A stretch of DNA of 6,379 nucleotides. It comes from Burkholderiales bacterium (GTDB taxonomy: Bacteria; Pseudomonadota; Gammaproteobacteria; Burkholderiales; Burkholderiaceae_E). Position numbers and translations under genes: made by a program. Shown here one piece after another: positions 1 to 5,583 of the stretch. The stretch's first letter is position 1. Every line of letters begins with the position of its first letter. The notes under the pieces were generated by a model, which saw only the letters and a list, made by a program, of their open reading frames with translations, was not told the origin of the DNA and searched no databases. Location of the stretch: the NCBI GenBank assembly GCA_027489195.1, contig JAIYAG010000010.1, forward strand, positions 1 to 6,379, read 5' to 3'.

Positions 1-563
1 ATCAGCCGCTCGAGCAGGCGCATCGACATCGGCATGAGCCGCAGCGGACGCTCGCCGACCGTCACCGCGTGGTGGTGACGGTCGAGCCGCAGCGGCCCGG
101 CGACGCGCGCGTCGGCCACCACCTCGCCGCGGGCGCGGCGATGCAGGGCGGCCAGGCGCGCGGCGACCTCGGCGAGCGCGACCGGCTTCACGAGATAGTC
201 GTCCGCGCCGAGCCCGAGCGCATCGAGCTTGTCGCCGAGCGCATCGCGTGCGGTCAGCACGAGCACCGGTGCGGCCATGCCGAGCGAGCGGCGCAGCGCC
301 ACCAGCACCTGCATGCCGCTGCGCCGCGGCAGGCCGAGGTCGAGCACCACCGCATCGAAGGGCTGCGCCTGCAGCCGCACCAGGGCCGCGTCGCCGTCGT
401 GCGCGAGATCGACCTCGAAGCCGCGCCGCGACAGGAACGCGTGCAGGTTGGCCGCCAGCGTCGGCTCGTCCTCGACGATCAGCACCCGGCAGCCCGCGCC
501 CAGCGCGCGGTCCGCTGCGGCCCGGCTCGCCGTCGGGACCTCGGGGTCGGTCGCCGTCGCCAT
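1..563 (-). CDS. OmpR/PhoB-type response regulator, 3' end cut by window edge
   Basis: DNA-binding response regulator of a two-component system; the first 187 codons are present and the C-terminus lies left of the window. Reading the minus strand from the ATG at 563-561 gives a receiver domain at about residues 26-140: acidic pocket E31/D32 (VLIVEDE), phosphoacceptor D75 (VVLDLGLPRRSG), T104 (VLVLTAR) and K126 in GADDYLVKP. From about residue 150 (VAGPLRLDRHHHAVTVGERPL) the start of an OmpR-type winged-helix domain is recognisable. About 25 Ala/Thr-rich residues precede the receiver domain, which is longer than usual. No better in-frame ATG follows, and the start overlaps the upstream stop as TGATG, so I keep this start. 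Such regulators are usually followed by their histidine kinase, which would lie outside the window. The target genes and signal cannot be told from this sequence. Confidence 0.9.
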   Translation of the reverse strand, partial: MATATDPEVPTASRAAADRALGAGCRVLIVEDEPTLAANLHAFLSRRGFEVDLAHDGDAALVRLQAQPFDAVVLDLGLPRRSGMQVLVALRRSLGMAAPVLVLTARDALGDKLDALGLGADDYLVKPVALAEVAARLAALHRRARGEVVADARVAGPLRLDRHHHAVTVGERPLRLMPMSMRLLERL

Positions 564-1414
564 CAGTCGCGCGGCCAGACCTGCGGGAACAGCGCGTCGT
601 CCATCGGGGCACCGGCGGGCAGGCGCGCGGCCAGCCCCTCGAAGGGCGGCGAGGTGCGCCAGGTCCGCGGCGCGTGGACGGCGTCGTCGCCCAGGTAGCG
701 CGCGCTGAACACCCGCCGCCGCCGGCCCGGGCCGGTGCCGGCCGAGGCATGCAGCGCGAGCATGTGGAAGGCGACGCAGTCGCCCGGCTCGAGCGCCCAG
801 CCGATCACGCGCTCGCGCCAGGGCGGCACGGTCTGGTCGGGGATCTCGGCGAGCGAGCCCTCCGGGAACCAGCGCGCCTCGCGGGCGAGGAAGGTCCTGG
901 GCATGTACCAGGTGCCCTCGTGCGAGCCGGCGAGGAACTCCAGCGTCGAGGCGCGGTCGACCGGATCCACCGGGATCCAGAAGCTCACGTTGCGACGGCC
1001 GCCGACGTTGTAGTACGGCTGGTCCTGGTGCCACGGCGTCGGCTGTCGCGTGCCCGGCTCCTTGACCAGCAGGTGGTCGTGATAGAGGCGCACCGTGTCC
1101 CCGCCCATGAGTCGCGCGGCCGCCTCGGGCAGCGCCGAGTCGCGCAGGATCGAGGCGTACTCCGGGATGTGCTGCCAGCAGCAGAAGTCCTCGACGAAGC
1201 GCCCCGGGTCGTCGGGCGGGCTCGCGACCAGCCCCAGGGGGGAGAGCGACGCGAGGTTGGCCTCGATGCCGCGCTCGAGGATCGCGAGCTCGCGCGGGCG
1301 CAGCAGGCCCCGCAGCACGACCGCGCCGTCGCGGCGCCACGCGGCGACGGTCTGCGCGTCGGGGAGGGACGGGGACGGGTCGGGCAGGGTTCGGGCGGGG
1401 GCTGGAACATCCAT
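563..1414 (-). CDS. Phytanoyl-CoA dioxygenase (PhyH) family Fe(II)/2-oxoglutarate oxygenase
   Basis: A complete 283-residue protein of the PhyH family: non-haem Fe(II) enzymes that hydroxylate a substrate while converting 2-oxoglutarate and O2 to succinate and CO2. The iron-binding HxD pair is H129/D131 in TPWHQDQPYYNVGG. The distal histidine is probably H222 (LALHASAGTG), and R233, 11 residues later, fits the 2-oxoglutarate-binding arginine by the spacing in human PHYH. The SFWIPVD and LEFLAGSH segments are also typical of the family. Length is normal for bacterial members. The substrate is unknown: members act on acyl-CoAs, ectoine and many secondary metabolites, so the family name does not imply phytanate. 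The ATG at 1414 is the first plausible start, with no clear Shine-Dalgarno sequence. The TGA (565-563) shares one base with the ATG of the response regulator, so the two are probably co-transcribed and translationally coupled. Confidence 0.9.
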   Translation of the reverse strand: MDVPAPARTLPDPSPSLPDAQTVAAWRRDGAVVLRGLLRPRELAILERGIEANLASLSPLGLVASPPDDPGRFVEDFCCWQHIPEYASILRDSALPEAAARLMGGDTVRLYHDHLLVKEPGTRQPTPWHQDQPYYNVGGRRNVSFWIPVDPVDRASTLEFLAGSHEGTWYMPRTFLAREARWFPEGSLAEIPDQTVPPWRERVIGWALEPGDCVAFHMLALHASAGTGPGRRRRVFSARYLGDDAVHAPRTWRTSPPFEGLAARLPAGAPMDDALFPQVWPRD

Positions 1415-1469
1415 CGGCGCCGAGCTTATCGCGTTCGGGCCCCTGCCGCGACTCGCCTAGAATGGCGCG
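1415..1469. promoter_or_regulatory. Divergent promoter spacer between PhyH-like gene and globin gene
   Basis: This 55-bp spacer must hold the start signals for both directions unless transcription enters from elsewhere. On the plus strand a TAGAAT hexamer (1458-1463), close to the sigma-70 -10 consensus, ends 6 bp before the globin ATG at 1470. A start 7 nt downstream would fall on or beside the A of the ATG, implying a leaderless mRNA. No convincing -35 box lies 16-18 bp upstream. On the minus strand GATAAG (1430-1425) is a weaker -10 candidate that would also give a very short leader before the ATG at 1414. Neither gene has a clear Shine-Dalgarno sequence, which agrees with short or absent leaders. 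The assignment rests on the hexamers and their spacing alone. Confidence 0.45.
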
Positions 1470-1889
1470 ATGACCGATGCCCAAGACGAGGACGGCGACG
1501 GCGCCGCCCGGCCGAGCGCGTTCGAACTGCTCGGCGGCGAGACCCGCGTGCGGGCCCTCGTCGACCGGTTCTACGACCGCATGGCGATGGACGAGCGCTT
1601 CGAGGCGCTGCACGCGCTGCATCCGAAGCCGCTCGACAACGCCCGCGACAAGCTCTTCTGGTTCCTGTGCGGCTGGCTGGGCGGCCCCGATCTCTACATC
1701 GAGCGTTTCGGCCATCCGCGGCTGCGCGCCCGGCACCTGCCGTATCCGATCGCCTCGCGCGAGCGCGACCAGTGGCTGCTGTGCATGGCCGAGGCGATGG
1801 CCGACCTCGAGGTGCCGCAGCCCCTCTTCGATCGCCTGCTCGAGGCGTTCTCCGGCACGGCGGACTGGATGCGCAACCGTGCGGGCTGA
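1470..1889 (+). CDS. Group II truncated haemoglobin (trHbO type)
   Basis: A 139-residue 2-on-2 globin that binds haem and O2 in the cytoplasm; proposed family roles include O2 handling and NO or peroxide detoxification. The signature block GHPRLRARHLPYPI contains the proximal histidine H89 (F8), followed by the group II-specific tryptophan W102 (G8) in RDQWLLCM. Y35 in RFYDRM is the expected B10 tyrosine. From remembered alignment with mycobacterial trHbO (Tyr at CD1), the CD1 position here appears to be H51 in LHALHP; that call is tentative. WLGGPDLY at about residues 69-76 is also characteristic. The first 15 or so residues (TDAQDEDGDGAARPS) are an acidic extension before the globin fold. 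The ATG at 1470 has no Shine-Dalgarno sequence but sits just behind a TAGAAT -10 box. The rmuC frame begins 15 bp after the stop, so the two are probably co-transcribed. Confidence 0.93.
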   Translation: MTDAQDEDGDGAARPSAFELLGGETRVRALVDRFYDRMAMDERFEALHALHPKPLDNARDKLFWFLCGWLGGPDLYIERFGHPRLRARHLPYPIASRERDQWLLCMAEAMADLEVPQPLFDRLLEAFSGTADWMRNRAG

Positions 1890-1904
1890 CGCGCGCCGCG
1901 TCCG

Positions 1905-2324
1905 ATGAGCCTGACGAGCGCGCTGCTCGCGGCGATCGCCGCGGGGCTGGTGGTGGCCATCGTGCTGCTCGCGCTGCTGGTGGCGCGCCGCCCGGCCGAG
2001 GCCCGCGAGACGCGCGAGGGCTTCGGAGCGCTGGTCGACGCGCAGCGCGATGCCGCCGAGCGGCTGCAGCGCGAGGTCCGTGCCGAGGTGCTCGAGCAGG
2101 CCCGCGGCAACCGTGTCGAGCTGGCCGAGTCGATCGGCCGCTTCGCGCGTCAGGTCACCGCGCAGGCCTCTTCGGTCGCGCAGATCCAGAACGCGCAGAT
2201 CGACGGCTTCGCGCAGCAGCTGGTGCGGCTCACCGAGTCCAACGAGCGGCGCCTGACCGAGATCCGCGCCACGCTCGAGACGAAGCTGCGCGAGCTGCAG
2301 GCCGACAACGCGGGCCGCCTCTAG
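1905..2324 (+). CDS. N-terminal piece of RmuC (membrane anchor and coiled coil)
   Basis: If the amber codon is real and not suppressed, translation from the ATG at 1905 gives a 139-residue product. It has an N-terminal transmembrane helix at about residues 5-27, ending in the basic stop-transfer sequence ARRP. The rest is a long charged helical stretch rich in Glu, Arg, Gln and Ala, likely a coiled coil. It contains none of the RmuC catalytic-domain motifs, so it would be a membrane-tethered coiled coil without nuclease function. The start lies 15 bp after the globin TGA without an obvious Shine-Dalgarno sequence, so expression may depend on coupling to the globin gene. The stop falls within the coiled coil just before a conserved segment, not at a natural domain end. 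Confidence 0.5.
   Translation: MSLTSALLAAIAAGLVVAIVLLALLVARRPAEARETREGFGALVDAQRDAAERLQREVRAEVLEQARGNRVELAESIGRFARQVTAQASSVAQIQNAQIDGFAQQLVRLTESNERRLTEIRATLETKLRELQADNAGRL
2322..2324 (+). other. In-frame amber codon inside rmuC
   Basis: TAG at codon 140 of the rmuC frame lies between GCCGCCTC and CAGATG. Homology-like sequence continues in the same frame on both sides without gap or shift, so one base substitution restores the gene. G to T at the first base (GAG, Glu) matches the residue I recall as usual here; C to T (CAG, Gln) would also work. Confidence 0.9.
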
Positions 2325-2327
2325 CAG

Positions 2328-3215
2328 ATGCGCGCGACCGTCGACGAGAAGCTCAACGCGACGCTCGAGCAGCGCCTGGGCGAGAGCTTCCGGCTGGTGT
2401 CGGACCGGCTCGAGCAGGTCCACCGCGGCCTGGGCGAGATGCAGGCGCTGGCCTCGGATGTCGGCGACCTCAAGCGCGTGCTGGCGAACGTCAAGACCCG
2501 CGGCATCTGGGGCGAGGTGCAGCTCTCGGCGCTGCTCGAGCAGATGCTCGCGCCGGGCCAGTACGCCGCCAACGTCGCGACCGTGCCGGGCTCGTCCGAG
2601 CGCGTCGAGTTCGCGATCCGGCTGCCCGGACGCGATGCCGCGGTCTGGCTGCCGGTCGATGCGAAGTTCCCGCGCGAGGACTGGGAACGGCTGCAGCAGG
2701 CGCACGACCGCGCCGATGCGGTCGCCGCCGAGGAGGCGGGGCGCGCGCTCGAGTCGCGGATCCGCGCCGAGGCGCGCCGCATCCGCGACAAGTACGTGTC
2801 GCCGCCCTCGACGACCGACTTCGCGCTGATGTTCCTGCCGACCGAGGGGCTCTATGCCGAGGTGGTGCGCCGCGCGGGGCTGGTCGACGAGCTGCAGCGC
2901 GAGTGCCGCGTGGTGCTCGCCGGGCCGACGACGCTGTGCGCGCTGCTCAACAGCCTGCAGATGGGCTTCCGGACCTTCGCCGTCGAGCAGCGCACCAGCG
3001 AGGTCTGGGCGGTGCTCGGCGCGGTCAAGACCGAGTTCGGCAAGTTCGGCGACGTGCTCGCCAAGACGAAGCAGCAGCTGCAGTCGGTCAGCAACTCGCT
3101 CGACACCGCCGAGGTGCGCTCGCGCGCCATCGTGCGCAAGCTGCGCGACGTGGAGGAGCTGCCGGCCGAGCGGGCCGGGGTGCTGCTGCCCGATGACGAC
3201 GCGCCGGGGCGCTGA
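2328..3215 (+). CDS. C-terminal piece of RmuC containing the whole RmuC domain
   Basis: An open frame of 295 residues begins at the ATG (2328-2330) one codon after the amber stop. This Met is part of the conserved QMRATVDEKL segment, so it is a fortuitous start. No Shine-Dalgarno sequence separates it from the stop, but TAG-CAG-ATG is close enough for termination-reinitiation. The product keeps the complete RmuC domain: GIWGE at residues 59-63, VDAKFP with D111 and K113, the basic RRIRDKYVSPP segment, and DFALMFLPTEGLYAEV. It loses the membrane anchor and most of the coiled coil, and would be a soluble cytoplasmic protein. Whether it is made or active is unknown. The acidic tail LLPDDDAPGR is a plausible natural C-terminus. 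Confidence 0.5.
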   Translation: MRATVDEKLNATLEQRLGESFRLVSDRLEQVHRGLGEMQALASDVGDLKRVLANVKTRGIWGEVQLSALLEQMLAPGQYAANVATVPGSSERVEFAIRLPGRDAAVWLPVDAKFPREDWERLQQAHDRADAVAAEEAGRALESRIRAEARRIRDKYVSPPSTTDFALMFLPTEGLYAEVVRRAGLVDELQRECRVVLAGPTTLCALLNSLQMGFRTFAVEQRTSEVWAVLGAVKTEFGKFGDVLAKTKQQLQSVSNSLDTAEVRSRAIVRKLRDVEELPAERAGVLLPDDDAPGR

Positions 3216-3328
3216 GACGCCCTGCGCGGGGCCGTGTGCCGGGCCTGCGCGAGCCACCGCCGGTCGGCCGCGCCTGCGCCGGCAGGCGCCGACGCAACTT
3301 CCAGCCGCGCGCCGCGTCGCCCATTGAC
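3216..3328. other. Intergenic gap between rmuC and the DCC-COQ7 gene
   Basis: The 113-bp spacer holds one clear structure, the hairpin at 3270-3289 described separately. A perfect TTGACA hexamer (3324-3329) overlaps the start codon of the next gene, but no -10 box follows at 16-18 bp and it would start transcription inside the gene, so I do not call it a promoter. A GTG at 3236 in frame with the next gene would add 31 Arg/Pro-rich residues. That extension looks like non-coding GC-rich sequence read as protein, so I do not use it. Confidence 0.5.
3270..3289 (+). terminator. GC-rich hairpin downstream of rmuC, possible weak terminator
   Basis: GCGCCTGC (3270-3277) and GCAGGCGC (3282-3289) form a perfect 8-bp stem with a 4-nt loop (GCCG), 55 bp after the rmuC stop. 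The downstream sequence is CGACGCAACTTCC, with no T-run, so it does not meet the classic intrinsic-terminator rule. Hairpins without a U tract can still act as weak terminators or mRNA 3'-end stabilisers in GC-rich genomes. Chance formation is plausible at this base composition. Confidence 0.25.
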
Positions 3329-4318
3329 ATGAGACCCCTCGATCCTCCGACGCCGACCCCGACGCACGATCCGGGCGTCCGCCCGCAGGCGGACGACACG
3401 TCGCCCGCGACCGGCGCCGGCACGCCCGCGCTCACCGTCTACTTCGACGGTGCCTGCCCGGTGTGCTCGCGCGAGATCGCGACCTACCAGCGCCTGCGGG
3501 GCGGCGCGTCGATCGACTGGGTCGACGCCTCGCGCTGCGCCCCCGAAGCGCTCGGCCCCGGGCTCGACCGGGGTGCAGCGCTCGCGCGGCTGCACGCGCG
3601 TCGGGCCGACGGCACGCTGGTGGACGGCGCAGCCGCCTTCGCCGCGGTCTGGCGCCGCCTGCCCGCGTTCTCGCTGCTCGGACGCGTCGCCGGGTTCGCA
3701 CCGGTGCGCGCGGTGCTCGACGTCGGCTATGCCGGGTTCCTGCGCGTGCGCCGGGCCTGGCGCGCCCCCGCGTCGGACTGGTCCCCCGAGATCGAGGGCG
3801 ACCTGCGGACCGACCACGCCGGCGAGACCGGAGCGATCTCGATCTACCGGGGCATCCTCGCGGTCTCGCGCGACGCGCCCCTGCGCGCCTTCGCGGCCCG
3901 CCACCTCGAGACCGAGTCGGCCCACCTCGAGCGCATCGAGGCGGTGCTGCCGGCGGGCGCGCGCAGCCGGCTGCTGCCCGCCTGGCGCCTGGCCGGCTGG
4001 CTGACCGGCGCGCTGCCCGCGCTGGCCGGCCCGCGTGCGGTGCACGCGACCATCCGCGCGGTCGAGACCTTCGTCGACCTGCACTACCGCGAGCAGCTCG
4101 ACCGCATCGACGCGCTCGATCCGCAGCGCGCCGACGCCAGGCTGCAGGGCCTTCGCTCGATGCTCGACGGCTGCCGCGAGGACGAGGTCGCCCACCGCGA
4201 CGAGGCCGCGGCCGCGCTCGCCGCCGATCCACGGCCGGCCGGTGCGGTGCTCAGGGCATGGACCGCGATCGTCGGATCGGGCTCCGCCGCGGCCGTGACG
4301 GTCTGCCGCCGGATCTGA
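3329..4318 (+). CDS. Fusion of DCC/DUF393 thiol-redox domain with COQ7-type demethoxyubiquinone hydroxylase
   Basis: A 329-residue two-domain protein. Residues 1-34 are a Pro/Thr/Asp-rich, probably disordered leader. Residues 35 to about 145 form a DCC-family (DUF393) domain with YFDGACPVCSREI, where C43 and C46 make the CxxC motif; the ADGTLVDGAAAF segment and the C-terminal helices are also present. Residues 152-329 form a COQ7 domain: all six di-iron ligands are in order, E166 (DHAGE), E196/H199 (ExxH), E246 (VETFVDLHY) and E286/H289 (EDEVAHRDE), with spacings close to human COQ7. The C-terminal VCRRI matches the family ending. COQ7 hydroxylates the demethoxyubiquinone ring with O2 late in ubiquinone synthesis, bound to the inner-membrane surface. 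What the redox domain adds is unknown. The ATG at 3329 lacks a Shine-Dalgarno sequence; an in-frame GTG at 3236 is less likely. Whether this is the genome's only COQ7 cannot be told here. Confidence 0.92.
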   Translation: MRPLDPPTPTPTHDPGVRPQADDTSPATGAGTPALTVYFDGACPVCSREIATYQRLRGGASIDWVDASRCAPEALGPGLDRGAALARLHARRADGTLVDGAAAFAAVWRRLPAFSLLGRVAGFAPVRAVLDVGYAGFLRVRRAWRAPASDWSPEIEGDLRTDHAGETGAISIYRGILAVSRDAPLRAFAARHLETESAHLERIEAVLPAGARSRLLPAWRLAGWLTGALPALAGPRAVHATIRAVETFVDLHYREQLDRIDALDPQRADARLQGLRSMLDGCREDEVAHRDEAAAALAADPRPAGAVLRAWTAIVGSGSAAAVTVCRRI

Positions 4319-4377
4319 CGCACGGCGGGCCGGATTCGGCCTGCGCCGCTCGACGCCGCGCCCGCCCGTGGTCGACA

Positions 4378-4399
4378 CTCCCGGCTCCGCAGCCGGGAG
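4378..4399 (+). promoter_or_regulatory. Perfect hairpin burying the Shine-Dalgarno sequence of the first acyl-CoA dehydrogenase gene
   Basis: CTCCCGGCT (4378-4386) and AGCCGGGAG (4391-4399) pair perfectly over 9 bp with a CCGC loop. The right arm includes GGGAG (4395-4399), the only good Shine-Dalgarno sequence for the ATG at 4407 (7-nt spacer). In mRNA the stem would hide the ribosome binding site, suggesting translational control or a need for an unfolding factor. There is no T-run after it, so it is unlikely to be an ordinary terminator. No ligand-binding structure is visible. Confidence 0.5.
4395..4399 (+). promoter_or_regulatory. Ribosome binding site that fixes the start at 4407
   Basis: GGGAG lies 7 nt before the ATG at 4407 and is the clearest Shine-Dalgarno match of any gene in the window. 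It favours ATG 4407 over the in-frame GTG at 4368, which would add 13 residues (VDTPGSAAGSAR after the initiator) foreign to the family. MDFDFSPEQKQL is a typical acyl-CoA dehydrogenase N-terminus. Confidence 0.75.
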
Positions 4400-4406
4400 C
4401 GCCCGC

Positions 4407-5537
4407 ATGGATTTCGACTTCTCGCCCGAGCAGAAGCAGCTCAAGGACCAGGTCCGACGCTACCTCGCCGACCGCTGCGACAGCCGCGCGGTCCGGGTGA
4501 TCCTCGACGGCCCCGAGCCGTACGACCGGGCACTGTGGACGGGACTGGGCGAGCTGGGCTATCTCGGTGCCTCGATCCCCGAAGCCGACGGCGGCCTGGG
4601 GCTCGGTCACCTCGAGGCCTGCGTGATCGCCGAGGAACTCGGGCGGGCGGTCGCGCCGGTGCCTTGGGACTCCTCGATCGCGCTCGTCGCCGAATGCCTG
4701 GCCGAAGCCGGCACGGACGCGCAGCGGGCCCGCTGGCTGCCCGGTCTGGCCGCGGGCAGGGCGGTCGGCGCGCTCGCGCTCGCCGAAGGCACCGGCCGCA
4801 TCGGCGCGGGCTCGATCCGCTGCACCGCGCGCACGGTCGCCGGTGTCGGCACGACACTGCACGGCAGCAAGGTCGCGGTCGCCGACGGCGACGTGGCCGA
4901 TGTCGTGGTGGTCGCCGCGCTCGATGCGCCGGGGTCGGTCTCGCTCTACCTCGTCGCGACGGACGCGGCCGGCGTCCTGCGGACCGCCGTGCCGACGATC
5001 GACCCGACCCGCAGCCACGCGAGCCTCGCGTTCGACGCCGCGCCCGCCGAGCCGCTCGGTGGCCGCGGCGAAGGCCTGGCGATCCTCGAGCGCGTGCTCG
5101 ACCGCGCGGCGGTGCTGGTCGCCTTCGCCCAGCTCGGCGGCGCCGACCGCGCGCTCGAGTCGGCGGTCGCCTACGCGCAGGGCCGCTTCGCGTTCGGCCG
5201 GCCGATCGGCTCGCTGCAGGCGGTCAAGCACATGCTGGCCGACATGTACGTCGCGGCGACGCTCGCCCGCTCGAACTGCTACTGGGCGGCGTGGGCGCTG
5301 TCCACCGGCTCGCCCGAGCTGCCGGTCGCCGCGGCCAGCGCCCGCGTCTCGGCGACCCAGGCCTACCAGCAGTGCGCCCGCGACGGGCTGCAGGTCCACG
5401 GCGGCATGGGCTTCACCTGGGCGCTGGACTGCCACCTGCACTACCGACGCTCGAACCTGCTCGCGCTGTCGCTCGGCGCGCCCTCGCAGTGGGAGGACCG
5501 GCTGGTCGGCCTGCTGCGCGACCGCGTCGCCGCGTGA
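4407..5537 (+). CDS. Acyl-CoA dehydrogenase family protein, short subunit apparently lacking the catalytic Glu
   Basis: A 376-residue flavoprotein of the acyl-CoA dehydrogenase fold, which normally makes the trans-2,3 double bond of acyl-CoA with FAD. In order: N-terminal helical domain (MDFDFSPEQKQL, LGELGYLGASIPEADGG), middle beta domain with ALAEGTGRIGAGS in place of the usual TEPxAGSD, and C-terminal helical domain with GRFAFGRPIGSLQAVKHMLADM and LQVHGGMGFTWALDCHLHYRRSN. The medium-chain-type catalytic Glu (in a YEGT-like segment) is absent; the sequence reads LSLGAPSQ. By counting back from the FGRP motif, the isovaleryl-CoA-dehydrogenase-type position falls on A234. The subunit may therefore be non-catalytic and pair with the next gene's product, as in the two-gene enzymes of actinobacterial steroid side-chain degradation. 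The next gene starts 46 bp after its stop. The substrate is unknown. Confidence 0.9.
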   Translation: MDFDFSPEQKQLKDQVRRYLADRCDSRAVRVILDGPEPYDRALWTGLGELGYLGASIPEADGGLGLGHLEACVIAEELGRAVAPVPWDSSIALVAECLAEAGTDAQRARWLPGLAAGRAVGALALAEGTGRIGAGSIRCTARTVAGVGTTLHGSKVAVADGDVADVVVVAALDAPGSVSLYLVATDAAGVLRTAVPTIDPTRSHASLAFDAAPAEPLGGRGEGLAILERVLDRAAVLVAFAQLGGADRALESAVAYAQGRFAFGRPIGSLQAVKHMLADMYVAATLARSNCYWAAWALSTGSPELPVAAASARVSATQAYQQCARDGLQVHGGMGFTWALDCHLHYRRSNLLALSLGAPSQWEDRLVGLLRDRVAA

Positions 5538-5583
5538 GCGCCCGCCCGCTCGAGCGCCCGAGAGACCCGTACCGGACACGACC

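Larger units (their letters stand above)
1905..3215 (+). pseudogene. rmuC: rmuC, interrupted by a single in-frame amber codon
   Basis: Read through its one stop codon, this frame gives a full RmuC protein of about 436 residues, within the usual size range. RmuC is an inner-membrane-anchored, nuclease-fold protein that limits rearrangement at short inverted repeats. In order: a transmembrane segment at about codons 5-27, a charged coiled-coil region to about codon 165, then the RmuC domain with GIWGE (codons 200-204), VDAKFP (D252, K254) and DFALMFLPTEGLYAEV. Glu and Asp/Lys in these motifs match the PD-(D/E)XK-like active site proposed for the family. Codon 140 is TAG; the frame is otherwise open and there is no shift. 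RmuC proteins I recall usually read LEQMRATVDEKL here, so GAG to TAG (or CAG to TAG) explains the break. Alternatives are a sequencing error, suppression, or two separate polypeptides. Confidence 0.75.

Noticed and set aside
69..698. 209-residue plus-strand frame at the left end
   Set aside because: It is antisense to the receiver domain of the response regulator, whose D75, T104 and K126 motifs are clear on the minus strand.
248..3196. 982-residue open plus-strand frame spanning several genes
   Set aside because: The translation is Arg/Ala/Pro/Gly-rich low-complexity sequence with no domain motifs. It runs antisense to the PhyH gene and out of frame over the globin and rmuC, as expected of a shadow in very GC-rich DNA.
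3324..3329. Perfect TTGACA -35-like hexamer before the DCC-COQ7 gene
   Set aside because: The matching -10 position (around 3347-3352) reads TCCGAC-like sequence, and transcription would start inside the coding region.
4319..4406. Possible transcription terminator ahead of the acyl-CoA dehydrogenase genes
   Set aside because: The only strong hairpin (4378-4399) has no T-run and overlaps the ribosome binding site, so a translational role is the better reading.
2852..4444. 530-residue minus-strand frame antisense to rmuC and the DCC-COQ7 gene
   Set aside because: Composition is Arg/Gly/Ala-rich with no recognisable domain, while the opposite strand encodes clear RmuC and COQ7 motifs.
5547..5556. 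10-bp palindrome CGCTCGAGCG between the two acyl-CoA dehydrogenase genes
   Set aside because: Too short and too expected in CG-rich sequence full of CTCGAG to call an operator without a second copy or conservation.
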